Under the pieces are notes generated by a model that ran no database searches, was not told the origin of the DNA, and worked only from the letters and a program-made list of their open reading frames with translations. A stretch of DNA of 20,020 bases, taken from a virus. This document shows, one piece after another, positions 13,585 through 20,020 of this stretch. The first letter of the stretch is position 1. Each line of letters begins with the position of its first letter. The position numbers and the translations under genes are program-made. The stretch lies in IMG/VR virus record IMGVR_UViG_3300031974_000702, positions 1 through 20,020 of that record. One strand, given 5' to 3'.

Positions 13585-14256
13585 TTATGCTAGTGTGCAA
13601 CCTTGGTTAGACATTAGGTACCAGTTACCATTTGTGAATAAACAAATAGCCGCGTCCCCAGCGTCATTGAAAGTTAGTGTAGAACCTGATCCAAAGTTAG
13701 TTGGAGTTAACGTTCCGTCACCACCGTCAGTCTTCATTACTAAAAACTTTAGTTGTCCTTCAACACCATCAGCCAGAGTTAGTGCCTGAGCACCAGTTGT
13801 TACGATTTCTGTGATAGCAGAAACAACATCAACCGCACCCGCACCTGTTAACAATTGAGTTAAACCAAATACTGGTGTTGCGTTGATTTGTACGTTATCA
13901 GCAGAAGCGTCAACTAGGAAAGCAGAACTGTATGAGTTAGTTTCTGCTCTGAAATCTGTTTGACCAGAAGCCTCGTTGATTACAACTTCTCTGTTCGCAC
14001 CATCAACTCTGAATGCCTCTTCGTTATCGTTAGATACGATGAAGTCTGAATCCGTAGCGTCACTATTGATAGTTACGTTTGAACTCGCACCAGGGTTGAT
14101 TGCCACTGCTGTTGGTATGTTCGCAAAAGCAGAAGCGATAGATATTTTTTTGTTAATTGGTGTTCCACTTGGATCATCAATTACATGTAGTAAGTCAGCA
14201 CTTGCCAGGTTACCTGATCCCAGGTCTGTTAATGCCGTGATTTTCTTATCAGCCAT
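13585..14256 (-). CDS. Probable virion structural protein (surface or fiber-like)
   Basis: 223 residues, rich in Ala, Thr, Ser, Asn, Val and Gly, with almost no long helices: [66 protein letters not shown] and a final [12 protein letters not shown]. Repeated beta-strand units of this type are typical of marine phage fiber, decoration or appendage proteins. The start [13 protein letters not shown] recurs, from memory, in abundant marine phage structural proteins. A strong ribosome binding site (GGAGACTAAA) precedes the ATG, a structured leader lies upstream and a GC-rich terminator directly downstream, so it is probably expressed highly and on its own transcript. Which part of the virion it forms is not seen. 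Confidence 0.7.
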   Translation of the reverse strand: MADKKITALTDLGSGNLASADLLHVIDDPSGTPINKKISIASAFANIPTAVAINPGASSNVTINSDATDSDFIVSNDNEEAFRVDGANREVVINEASGQTDFRAETNSYSSAFLVDASADNVQINATPVFGLTQLLTGAGAVDVVSAITEIVTTGAQALTLADGVEGQLKFLVMKTDGGDGTLTPTNFGSGSTLTFNDAGDAAICLFTNGNWYLMSNQGCTLA

Positions 14257-14272
14257 TTTAGTCTCCTATAAA

Positions 14273-14355
14273 CCCCATATGTATTAGGGGAATGCTACTA
14301 GAGGTACGCATACGCTTAACCTCTATCAATAAGTGAGGGCGACTAATTCGCCCTC
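14273..14355 (-). promoter_or_regulatory. Three consecutive inverted repeats between two structural genes
   Basis: The 111-base gap between the 196-residue and 223-residue structural genes holds three hairpins in a row: CCCC/GGGG (14273-14276 and 14287-14290), TAGAGGT/ACCTCTA (14299-14305 and 14319-14325, 13-base loop) and GAGGGCGA/TCGCCCTC (14335-14342 and 14348-14355, 5-base loop). On the minus strand the last one lies just after the upstream stop but is not followed by a T run. RNA processing, message stabilisation or attenuation is likely. I see no TATAAATA in this gap. Confidence 0.5.
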
Positions 14356-14367
14356 GATTAAATTTTA

Positions 14368-14958
14368 TTATGCTACAACTGTAACAGTTCCAGCCGCTGT
14401 ACCAATACTAGCCGCACTTGTTATAGTTGCGTTAGTACCCTGTACATCTTTAATTGTTCCAGAATTTAATGCTAATGGATTCGCACCAAAAACTAATACG
14501 TCATCAGCATTTGTAGCAGCGTTAGCCGCACCAATTGCTAATGAGAATACTAATTCGTTAGTACCTGTTCCACTCGCATATGCCAAGTTGTGAGGTCCTC
14601 TTCCTGATCCTGCACCTTGGTTACCGTTAGTTACTGCTAAAGTAGGTGTTCCACCCGTAGTAACAACGTTTACTGGTTCATTAAATCTTAATCTTGCTGA
14701 AAGTGTAAACCCAGCAGACTTATCTGCTGTTGTTGTAATCCATTCAATTTCTGTTATGTCAGCAGCGCCTAGGGAAGATGATAGTCCGCCTATAGCGACC
14801 AAAACTTCTTCGTCTGCTGAGGTATTGTCGTTTCCAGAAAATGATGATCCTGCTTCCCTTACCCAACCTTTAGTGTTCGCAAAGACTTCTTTCTTCTCTG
14901 CCGTGGTTAGGTTCTTAGGTTTGCTCTCATCAGCGTCTGTTGCTCCCCATAGTCCCAT
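14368..14958 (-). CDS. Virion structural protein with Ig/SwmB-like beta domain
   Basis: 196 residues. The head MGLWGATDADESKPKNLTTAEKKEVFANTKGW (1-32) is a phrase I recall as typical of T4-like marine phage structural proteins. The rest is Thr/Ala/Gly/Ser-rich beta structure: FTLSARLRFNEPVNVVTTGGTPTLAVTNG (84-112), LAYASGTGTNELVFSL (125-140) and LALNSGTIKDVQGTNAT (162-178). Those phrases resemble bacterial Ig-like and SwmB-type repeats used on cell surfaces, so this part is probably exposed on the virion. A TATAAATA late promoter lies 42 bases upstream, and AAGGAGAAACAAA precedes the ATG. A highly expressed capsid decoration or tail protein is likely, exact position unknown. Confidence 0.7.
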   Translation of the reverse strand: MGLWGATDADESKPKNLTTAEKKEVFANTKGWVREAGSSFSGNDNTSADEEVLVAIGGLSSSLGAADITEIEWITTTADKSAGFTLSARLRFNEPVNVVTTGGTPTLAVTNGNQGAGSGRGPHNLAYASGTGTNELVFSLAIGAANAATNADDVLVFGANPLALNSGTIKDVQGTNATITSAASIGTAAGTVTVVA

Positions 14959-14998
14959 TTTGTTTCTCCTTATAAAAAATATATATTTTCTCTTACTT

Positions 14999-15589
14999 CT
15001 ATTTATATCCTATTTTCTTTAAGTCCGCGATTACTTGTGGCGTTGACTTATAGAGTATAGGTTGACCTTTCGCCTGTTTCCATTCAGTAGTATTCTTTTT
15101 GAAATCATCAATTAGAACATTACCCTTAGCATATACCCGTTTTTGGTCTCTACGGACTATATGTATTCTTTCTTTATCCGTCAGTTTTAAGTTCCTCTGT
15201 AACCACAACCTCTTACCCTTTATACTGTTTAAATCGTATGGAGTGTAGGCTGATAGTATGTGTGGATTAAACTTACGAATGAATGACCATAACTTCATGC
15301 CACCTGGTGTCCAGGGTAGAGTTGGCCAAAATAACTTGTATTGATTGACTGGTTCCCATTTCTGCGCCTTGTTAGGGGCTGATAACCAGTCTTCAGCGTC
15401 AGAATACCCGGACATCTGCATTGGTCCAGGTTCTGACGGATTCTTTGATTTCAGGTTAAACATGTTGGCAATACCTCTGTTGAAATCACAGAGCACACCG
15501 TCCATATCACAATAGATAGTTGGGAGACCGTCTTGTTCTTGGACTAATGTTATGCCACGAATAGTCTCCGCTAGTGCGGAGTATCTCAT
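14999..15589 (-). CDS. HAD-superfamily phosphatase (5'-nucleotidase-like)
   Basis: 196 residues. HAD motif I is IYCDMDGVLCDF (25-36) with Asp28 as nucleophile and Asp30 as acid/base; motif II is LSAY (112-115) with Ser113; motif III is from the Lys-rich RRDQKRVYAKG; motif IV is VLIDDF (158-163) with Asp161/Asp162. The arrangement fits small 5'(3')-deoxyribonucleotidase-type enzymes that remove phosphate from nucleotides. It sits in the middle of virion-type genes rather than with nrdAB, and its first 20 residues (MRYSALAETIRG) look like the N terminus of a virion protein. It follows the dockerin-loop gene directly, TAG then ATG. Its 3' end overlaps a late promoter motif. Substrate unknown. 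Confidence 0.8.
   Translation of the reverse strand: MRYSALAETIRGITLVQEQDGLPTIYCDMDGVLCDFNRGIANMFNLKSKNPSEPGPMQMSGYSDAEDWLSAPNKAQKWEPVNQYKLFWPTLPWTPGGMKLWSFIRKFNPHILSAYTPYDLNSIKGKRLWLQRNLKLTDKERIHIVRRDQKRVYAKGNVLIDDFKKNTTEWKQAKGQPILYKSTPQVIADLKKIGYK
15000..15007 (-). promoter_or_regulatory. T4-type late promoter motif TATAAATA upstream of the MGLWG protein
   Basis: TATAAATA, the T4 late promoter consensus recognised by the phage sigma factor gp55-type, lies on the minus strand over the stop codon of the HAD gene, 42 bases upstream of the 14958 start. Its spacing before a structural gene with a strong ribosome binding site makes a real promoter likely. Confidence 0.7.
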
Positions 15590-16261
15590 CTATTTTCCCA
15601 TACTCTTAGATATTGCCTTACGTCTCTTATGTAAGAATTTATCTGAACTATCCACATCGCCATCGTTGTCGATGTCTTTGTCTTTTCTGTCCTTAAACTT
15701 CTTCTTTACTGCCTTTGGTTGAACAGCGTCCAGACCTTCACCATCGTCTGACTTATCATTCTTGTTAGTCTCAGCCTTATAGTATGTGTCGATGATTGTA
15801 TCTACCAGAGATTTAATCTTGCCCTGTTGTGCCGCTTGTATCTCAGCATTTAGATCCTCACCGTGTACCTCAATACCCTTAGCCTCTTTGTTCTTCTTGT
15901 TCATCTTCTCAGCGTCTTCGACTTTGTATTTCTTACCTGATACTACAAATTCCTTGTCGCCATTGTGTTTAGCAGCCTGTAGTGCCTTACTAAATGCGTT
16001 GCCTTCTTCTTCTTTTGGTTTCTCACCTTTTTCTTTTTTAGAAATCGCAATCGCAGCCTGTTGTGCTGGGTTAGCAGCCTCTTGGCTAAGTTGTCTTTGT
16101 TTTTCTTCTTCCGCTTGTACTCTAGCGCTCGATTGTACGTGTGGTTTATCACCAACTACCGCATTCTGTTTATCTGTGATATCTGCTATCACGCTGGCTA
16201 GTGACCCCTTCTTTGGTTCTCCAAAGTATGTTGGGTTCCAACCTAGTGTTTTCTTTGTCAT
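15590..16261 (-). CDS. Hypothetical protein with C-terminal dockerin/EF-hand-like calcium loop
   Basis: 223 residues, highly charged and probably partly disordered (Lys/Glu/Gln-rich). N terminus MTKKTLGWNPTYFGEPKKGS, an Ala-rich stretch at about 60-75, then basic and acidic blocks. The last 30 residues contain DKDIDNDGDVDSSDKFLHKRRKAISK. Asp196, 198, 200, 202 and 207 with Gly201 fit the D-x-D-x-D-G-x-V-D-x-x-D loop of dockerins and EF-hands, a calcium site. The same phrase appears, as I remember, in several proteins of T4-like marine phages. GGGAGACTAAA precedes the ATG. Role unknown; an internal or structural head protein with calcium-stabilised tail is possible. Confidence 0.7.
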   Translation of the reverse strand: MTKKTLGWNPTYFGEPKKGSLASVIADITDKQNAVVGDKPHVQSSARVQAEEEKQRQLSQEAANPAQQAAIAISKKEKGEKPKEEEGNAFSKALQAAKHNGDKEFVVSGKKYKVEDAEKMNKKNKEAKGIEVHGEDLNAEIQAAQQGKIKSLVDTIIDTYYKAETNKNDKSDDGEGLDAVQPKAVKKKFKDRKDKDIDNDGDVDSSDKFLHKRRKAISKSMGK

Positions 16262-16279
16262 TTTAGTCTCCCTTAAAAT

Positions 16280-17434
16280 CTATCTGAATTTAATCTTACC
16301 ACGTTTTGGTACGATTTTTAGTTTATATCTTACCATATCTACCACTTCTGGTGGCATGAAATAGTTTAACATGTTAGCGATACTGTCCTTCTCGGCTCTA
16401 GTACCGTTCATCATCTTCTCAATCCTATCTACTACCTTAGGATCAACTTCTTTGAAATTACTTTTCTTTGCCTCACCCAATTCTCTCTCATCGCTGGCGA
16501 ATATCTCTATATAAGGTAAGAAATCTTCTGGTAATTGTTTCCACTTCATACCAAACTTCAATACCAACTTTGATTTCGCACCTGATGATAAGATAGGTAT
16601 ATCTGCCTTAACAAGTTGTAGTAATTGTGACTTACTAAATCTGTCCATCAACTTACGGAGTTTGGCAAACTTCTCTGGGTTCATACCAGTCTCTTTACCT
16701 CTCAGATCCTCATACTCTCTCTTTAGTCTGGCAATCTGTTTTGATGTGAACTCTACTAGGTTCTCCAACTCCTCTGGCATAAACTCATCGTCTATATCTT
16801 TCTCCAGTTGTTTCGCCTGTTTATCATGTGCCGTAACTGACTTCTTCAACTGTTTGATGATAGGTTTGATTGTCTCTTTGTCTTTATCGTCTAGTGCCTC
16901 TGACTTTTCTTTCTCTATGTCTTTCTTCATAGCGTCTCTTGCCTTTTGACGTTCTTGGTCTACCCTATCTTTTTCTTTTCTAAGTCTTTCTCTTTCAGAG
17001 GTTCTCTTTGCGATTGCGTCTGCCTTTTTCTTAGCCGCGTCCGCTCTACCTGTGGTAGATAATCTGTTCGCAACTTTCTTAATGCCACTTGCCGCACCTT
17101 TGGCTGCCATACCAGCACCTTTGGCGATAGCACTACCTGCCGCTTTCGCTGGTTTAGATGTTACTGCCTTTGCCGCACCCTTTGCCACTTTACCTACACC
17201 CTTCGCAATACCTTTTACTGCTTTGAATGGTAGTGTGATTGGCGCTACTGCGACTTTACCAATACCCTTGGCAATCTTGCCTATAACTTCTTCTAATTCT
17301 TCTTGTTGGTCCTCATCCAGACTATCATAATACTCATAAAATTGTTCGTCATCTAGTTGTAGGACACCGTCAATATACTCCTCGAACATCATCTGCTCTT
17401 GGATCTGTGACATATTTAAACCGTATCTTTGCAT
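16280..17434 (-). CDS. Large Gly/Ala/Lys-rich hypothetical protein (virion internal candidate)
   Basis: 384 residues. The N-terminal 50 are acidic (MQRYGLNMSQIQEQMMFEEY, DEDQQEELEEVIG). Residues about 50-125 form a repetitive Gly/Ala/Lys tract (GKIAKGIGKVA, KAVKGIAKGVGKVAKGAAK, GSAIAKGAGMAAKGA) with small residues at regular spacing, like histone H1 tails or glycine-zipper membrane-active helices. Then comes a long Lys/Glu coiled coil (about 135-250) and a folded C-terminal part ending IVPKRGKIKFR. No enzyme motif. A T4 late promoter motif lies 19 bases upstream and CGGAGAGAT precedes the ATG. DNA condensation in the head, or membrane contact during ejection, are both possible. Speculative. 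Confidence 0.65.
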   Translation of the reverse strand: MQRYGLNMSQIQEQMMFEEYIDGVLQLDDEQFYEYYDSLDEDQQEELEEVIGKIAKGIGKVAVAPITLPFKAVKGIAKGVGKVAKGAAKAVTSKPAKAAGSAIAKGAGMAAKGAASGIKKVANRLSTTGRADAAKKKADAIAKRTSERERLRKEKDRVDQERQKARDAMKKDIEKEKSEALDDKDKETIKPIIKQLKKSVTAHDKQAKQLEKDIDDEFMPEELENLVEFTSKQIARLKREYEDLRGKETGMNPEKFAKLRKLMDRFSKSQLLQLVKADIPILSSGAKSKLVLKFGMKWKQLPEDFLPYIEIFASDERELGEAKKSNFKEVDPKVVDRIEKMMNGTRAEKDSIANMLNYFMPPEVVDMVRYKLKIVPKRGKIKFR

Positions 17435-17452
17435 TTTATCTCTCCGTGTTAC

Positions 17453-17460
17453 TATTTATA
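17453..17460 (-). promoter_or_regulatory. T4-type late promoter motif TATAAATA upstream of the Gly/Ala/Lys-rich protein
   Basis: TATAAATA on the minus strand, directly after the stop of the upstream 116-residue gene and 19 bases before the 17434 start codon, with a ribosome binding site (GGAGAG) between. Same motif as at 15000-15007, so both likely drive late genes. Confidence 0.75.
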
Positions 17461-17811
17461 CTAATTGTCAACTTTAGCGCCTGCTCGCCATTGATAACAG
17501 GACCAATACCCTGCGGTTGTCTTATCTTTCTTCTGGTCGCAATTGTGCCTCGCACGGAAAGATGCTCTACGTCCTGGGTCGTCTCTCTTAATACTCATGT
17601 TAGGGTCACCAAAATTCACCTTGACTACGTTACCCTTCTTGTTCTTCACATACACATGGAACTTAGAATTACCACCACTAGAACGGATTGGGTCGTTTAG
17701 ACTTACCTTCTTGCCCTGGTATTCTGCCTCAGTTATGCCTTCCTTCTCATGTTCGTAGACCATCATCTCACAAACATTGTCTATCTGTTCAACTTCTTTT
17801 CTGGTTTTCAT
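17461..17811 (-). CDS. Small Cys/His domain protein conserved in T4-like marine phages
   Basis: 116 residues. After a short acidic helix (MKTRKEVEQIDNVCEMM), the body is a compact domain: KKVSLNDPIRSSGG, FHVYVKNKKGNVVKVNFGDPNM, RRASFRARHNCDQ, GYWSCYQWRAG. His89, Cys91 and Cys105 may bind a metal. The phrase FGDPNM ... FRARHNC ... YWSC is one I remember from a domain of unknown function in T4-like phages and elsewhere (possibly DUF6321; not checked). The start forms a TAATG with the stop of the nucleotidyltransferase gene, so the two are co-translated. No function is known. Confidence 0.75.
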   Translation of the reverse strand: MKTRKEVEQIDNVCEMMVYEHEKEGITEAEYQGKKVSLNDPIRSSGGNSKFHVYVKNKKGNVVKVNFGDPNMSIKRDDPGRRASFRARHNCDQKKDKTTAGYWSCYQWRAGAKVDN

Positions 17812-19814
17812 TACTTACCCCTTACCTTTGAAGCCAAGTCTTTATCTGCCTTGCCCCAAGTTCCACTTGATTTTGTTACGAAACTGTTTACACGAGCCAT
17901 ACCCCATTGTTGTGGAGTTGTGCCTGGTCTGTGTCCAGTTCTCCATGCTGCCATGCCTCTGTTGTAAACTTTCATCAGTACACCATATGGCATCCCGGAT
18001 TTGGCTGCCTTCTTCTTAACACCCTCGTTCTCAGATAGTAACTCATCGAACATCTCAGATACGGTCTTGTCCAGGTATAACCTGTAATCTGTACCATACT
18101 CGTCCTTGTACTGTTCGATTGTCTCACTTTCCTCTGACCACAATTTGATATCTTTAATCTCCTGTTCGACATCTTCGCCAAACTTCTTCTTAAATGCTAT
18201 GGTGTGTTTAGATGGTTTAGTCTTAGCGTCAGCGTCACCAGGTGCTGGTTTATAAGCACTTGGGTCATCATCAGATTTCTTGGCACCTTTCTCAAAGTGT
18301 CTCGCCCTATCATCTTTAGACTTCTTAGATACACCTTTGTAATACACATCTGGTTGAGTGCCAGGTCTGTCTTTCACATCTGGATCTTGTCCTGTCTCTT
18401 TCTTTCTCTCACCATCTTTACTCTCTGCTTTGATGGTAGCACCATAATAGTTTTTCATATCTATGGCAAATTTATTAAGGTCTTCACCTCTACCATCTAT
18501 TCTAAAACTTTTTCTATCGCTCATTTTATCAATTCTAAAACCTGTTTTCTTACCAAATCTTTTTATATCGTCCATCGCCTTACGTCTTTTTATTGGATCT
18601 TTAATGGTAACTATCATCTTTTTAAATTCATCAAGTTCCACTTCTTCAAACTTCTGGAACTTTCTATTACCAACTAACTTACCATAGTCTCTCACCTGAC
18701 CAGGTGTTGAGATGTTGAATGTTCTCATCGTCTTAATCTGGTCTGCTTTTTCTGGACCCTGTGTCCAATCATCAACGTTATTAATCGCAGGTTGTCCTGG
18801 TGTGGTCACTGGTAACTTACGTTCTTTCTTTTTTGCCTTCTCTGTCTCTTTTTCTTCATCATCAGTATTTTTCTTTTGACTATCTTTGGCGCTGTTGATT
18901 TCTTCATCGAAAGTTGAGAATGTCTTTAACGTCTCACTATTCTTTTGTAGTACCAACTTCTTCTTATCAACGTTCTCTGTCTGTAACTCTGTGTCGATAG
19001 ATTGTGCTGGTTGAATATCATCTAGGAATGCTTTCTGTATCCCACCATCTTCCATCTCGTATTGGACGTAATTTGGTCCTCGTTTAATAATCGTTCCAAC
19101 ATTACCACTTGGTTTATGTTCAACTGTCTCACCCATCAGGTATATCTCGTTGTTATGGTATTGTTCTCTTATATCTTTCAATTCCTCATTATCACTTGGG
19201 GCAAGTATTTCTTCATTCACACCCATCCCATTTTTTAAGTCTTTAAATAATTTCATGGCGTCATTCTCCTTGGTGCCTGCGATAAGTCCTGCTCTGAAAC
19301 TTTTGAAGTCATTCTTCATAGCGTAATCCCTCATTTTACTGGCACTCATTCCTTTCGCACCAGTGGCGTCTGGGTCTCTACCCCCAGCACTCACTACTTC
19401 AACTGTATCAAAGTTATAGTCCTTACCTTTATATTTGTTAATCAATGTTTTAAATTCTGCGACCCTATCACTACCTGCGACCATATAGACATCAGTATAT
19501 TTCTTATCAAATCTATTTTTCAATATTTCCATGAATGTTCTTTCACGTCCTGTCGCTGGTAAAATTTGTATGCCTACTGGATACATCTTTTTCAGATAGT
19601 CAATCTTTTGTTTTACACTCAATGGATTCTTCTTACGATCCTGAGTGGCACTCACATATAGCACGGGCAAACCTTTTGTCCTCTTCGCCATTGTGATAAC
19701 TCTATCAATGAGACGTTGGTGACCTATCGTAGGTGGATTCATACGACCAAAAGCAAACACCACTGTCTGTTTTCGTCCTACATCTTTTCTCAATAGTTCT
19801 TTTAACGTCTTCAT
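17811..19814 (-). CDS. Nucleotidyltransferase fused to a long modular virion-type tail
   Basis: 667 residues. Residues 16-180 are a cytidylyltransferase-like (NMNAT/CTP:glycerol-3-phosphate type) domain. FAFGRMNPPTIGHQRLI carries the T-x-G-H nucleotide motif (Thr29-Gly31-His32), VYMVAGSDRV follows (109-118) and GMSASKMR (155-162) matches the S/T-x-S-K-x-R motif. The active site looks intact. The remainder is not an enzyme: YLMGETVEHKPSGNVGTIIK (about 225-244) reads as a small beta domain; then a low-complexity linker; then FRIDGRGEDLNKFAIDMKNYYG; then a conserved C terminus KSGMPYGVLMKVYNRGMAAW ... GTWGKADKDLA (last ~64, DUF5824-like from memory). Start MKTLKELLRK; ATGA overlap with the gene upstream. 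Substrate unseen; NAD, CDP or phosphopantetheine chemistry are all possible. Confidence 0.85.
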   Translation of the reverse strand: MKTLKELLRKDVGRKQTVVFAFGRMNPPTIGHQRLIDRVITMAKRTKGLPVLYVSATQDRKKNPLSVKQKIDYLKKMYPVGIQILPATGRERTFMEILKNRFDKKYTDVYMVAGSDRVAEFKTLINKYKGKDYNFDTVEVVSAGGRDPDATGAKGMSASKMRDYAMKNDFKSFRAGLIAGTKENDAMKLFKDLKNGMGVNEEILAPSDNEELKDIREQYHNNEIYLMGETVEHKPSGNVGTIIKRGPNYVQYEMEDGGIQKAFLDDIQPAQSIDTELQTENVDKKKLVLQKNSETLKTFSTFDEEINSAKDSQKKNTDDEEKETEKAKKKERKLPVTTPGQPAINNVDDWTQGPEKADQIKTMRTFNISTPGQVRDYGKLVGNRKFQKFEEVELDEFKKMIVTIKDPIKRRKAMDDIKRFGKKTGFRIDKMSDRKSFRIDGRGEDLNKFAIDMKNYYGATIKAESKDGERKKETGQDPDVKDRPGTQPDVYYKGVSKKSKDDRARHFEKGAKKSDDDPSAYKPAPGDADAKTKPSKHTIAFKKKFGEDVEQEIKDIKLWSEESETIEQYKDEYGTDYRLYLDKTVSEMFDELLSENEGVKKKAAKSGMPYGVLMKVYNRGMAAWRTGHRPGTTPQQWGMARVNSFVTKSSGTWGKADKDLASKVRGK

Positions 19815-20020
19815 TTTTTCTTACTCATTTCCTTGTAGCCTTTTAATCTACTCTTTTCTTTTCTACCCCTATTCTTAGAGGCATCCTCGAAACCCACGAT
19901 GTCTTTACCTTTGTGTGACGCATCTTTGCCATCACCATTCCCGTAAGTACCCTTGTCTCTATTATATTGTACCAATTGTTTACGATACTCTATACGTTCT
20001 GGTGAAGATTGAAACTTCTT
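19811..20020 (-). CDS. C-terminal end of a conserved virion-type protein, cut off by window edge
   Basis: 69 codons enter at the right edge and end with TGA inside the ATGA overlap with the nucleotidyltransferase gene. The peptide reads KKFQSSPERIEYRKQLVQYN, then GTYGNGDGKDASHKGKDIVG, FEDASKNRGRKEKSRLKG. The phrases YGNGDGKDASHKG and NRGR-x-EKSRLK are, from memory, repeated in T4-like cyanophage proteins of unknown function. It is a very basic C terminus. The N-terminal part lies outside, so function and family cannot be decided. Confidence 0.7.
   Translation of the reverse strand, partial: KKFQSSPERIEYRKQLVQYNRDKGTYGNGDGKDASHKGKDIVGFEDASKNRGRKEKSRLKGYKEMSKKK

Noticed and set aside
15786-16364. 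A 192-residue plus-strand frame antisense to the dockerin-loop gene
   Set aside because: Ser/Leu/Cys/Phe-rich composition is the expected reverse of a Lys/Glu/Ala-rich gene; no ribosome site or promoter.
1-20020. tRNA genes, CRISPR arrays, insertion sequences or attachment sites
   Set aside because: I saw no cloverleaf, no regularly spaced repeats, no transposase or integrase, and no terminal inverted repeats.

Overview
The window looks like part of the genome of a large T4-like marine myovirus. Nearly every gene lies on the minus strand, genes are packed with ATGA and TAATG stop/start overlaps, and there are hallmark T4-type replication genes (a gp61-like primase and class Ia ribonucleotide reductase NrdA/NrdB), a block of virion-type proteins and T4-style late promoter motifs (TATAAATA). 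Signal peptides, a lipobox protein and a spanin-like pair point to a Gram-negative host. No photosynthesis gene is visible. The substrate-binding protein resembles alphaproteobacterial ones from memory, so a SAR11- or Roseobacter-like host is a guess, not a demonstration.

Layout, in transcription order (high to low coordinates). 20020-9655 is late/virion and lysis territory: a truncated conserved protein; a 667-residue nucleotidyltransferase joined to a long modular tail; a small Cys/His domain protein; a Gly/Ala/Lys-rich protein; a protein ending in a dockerin-like calcium loop; a HAD phosphatase; two probable exposed structural proteins (14958-13585), with a late promoter, structured intergenic RNA and a terminator; then six small to medium virion-type genes (13535-10666). 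The lysis-like module follows (10691-8493): a class 3 lipase, a single-TM holin-like protein, an i-spanin-like protein, an overlapping lipoprotein and a coiled-coil/TM protein. No peptidoglycan hydrolase is visible in it.

8339-7275 is an isolated, host-type gene for a periplasmic BMP-family (nucleoside-type) substrate-binding protein, with its own leader and a terminator hairpin. 7140-6973 is a small gene. A near-consensus sigma70 promoter at 6959-6931, with a perfect palindrome in its spacer, starts the DNA-metabolism cluster 6904-1: primase, NrdA, an unknown protein, an arginyltransferase-like (ATE/GNAT) protein, NrdB, a zinc-ribbon microprotein, a PDDEXK nuclease and a truncated glycosyltransferase.

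Working picture (inference): the cluster builds dNTPs and primes DNA synthesis. The BMP protein could raise uptake of nucleosides through a host ABC transporter to feed the same need, and the nucleotidyltransferase may be carried in the virion. The most notable items are the phage-borne BMP protein, the lipase inside a lysis cassette, the ATE-like enzyme between nrdA and nrdB, and the nucleotidyltransferase fused to virion-type modules.
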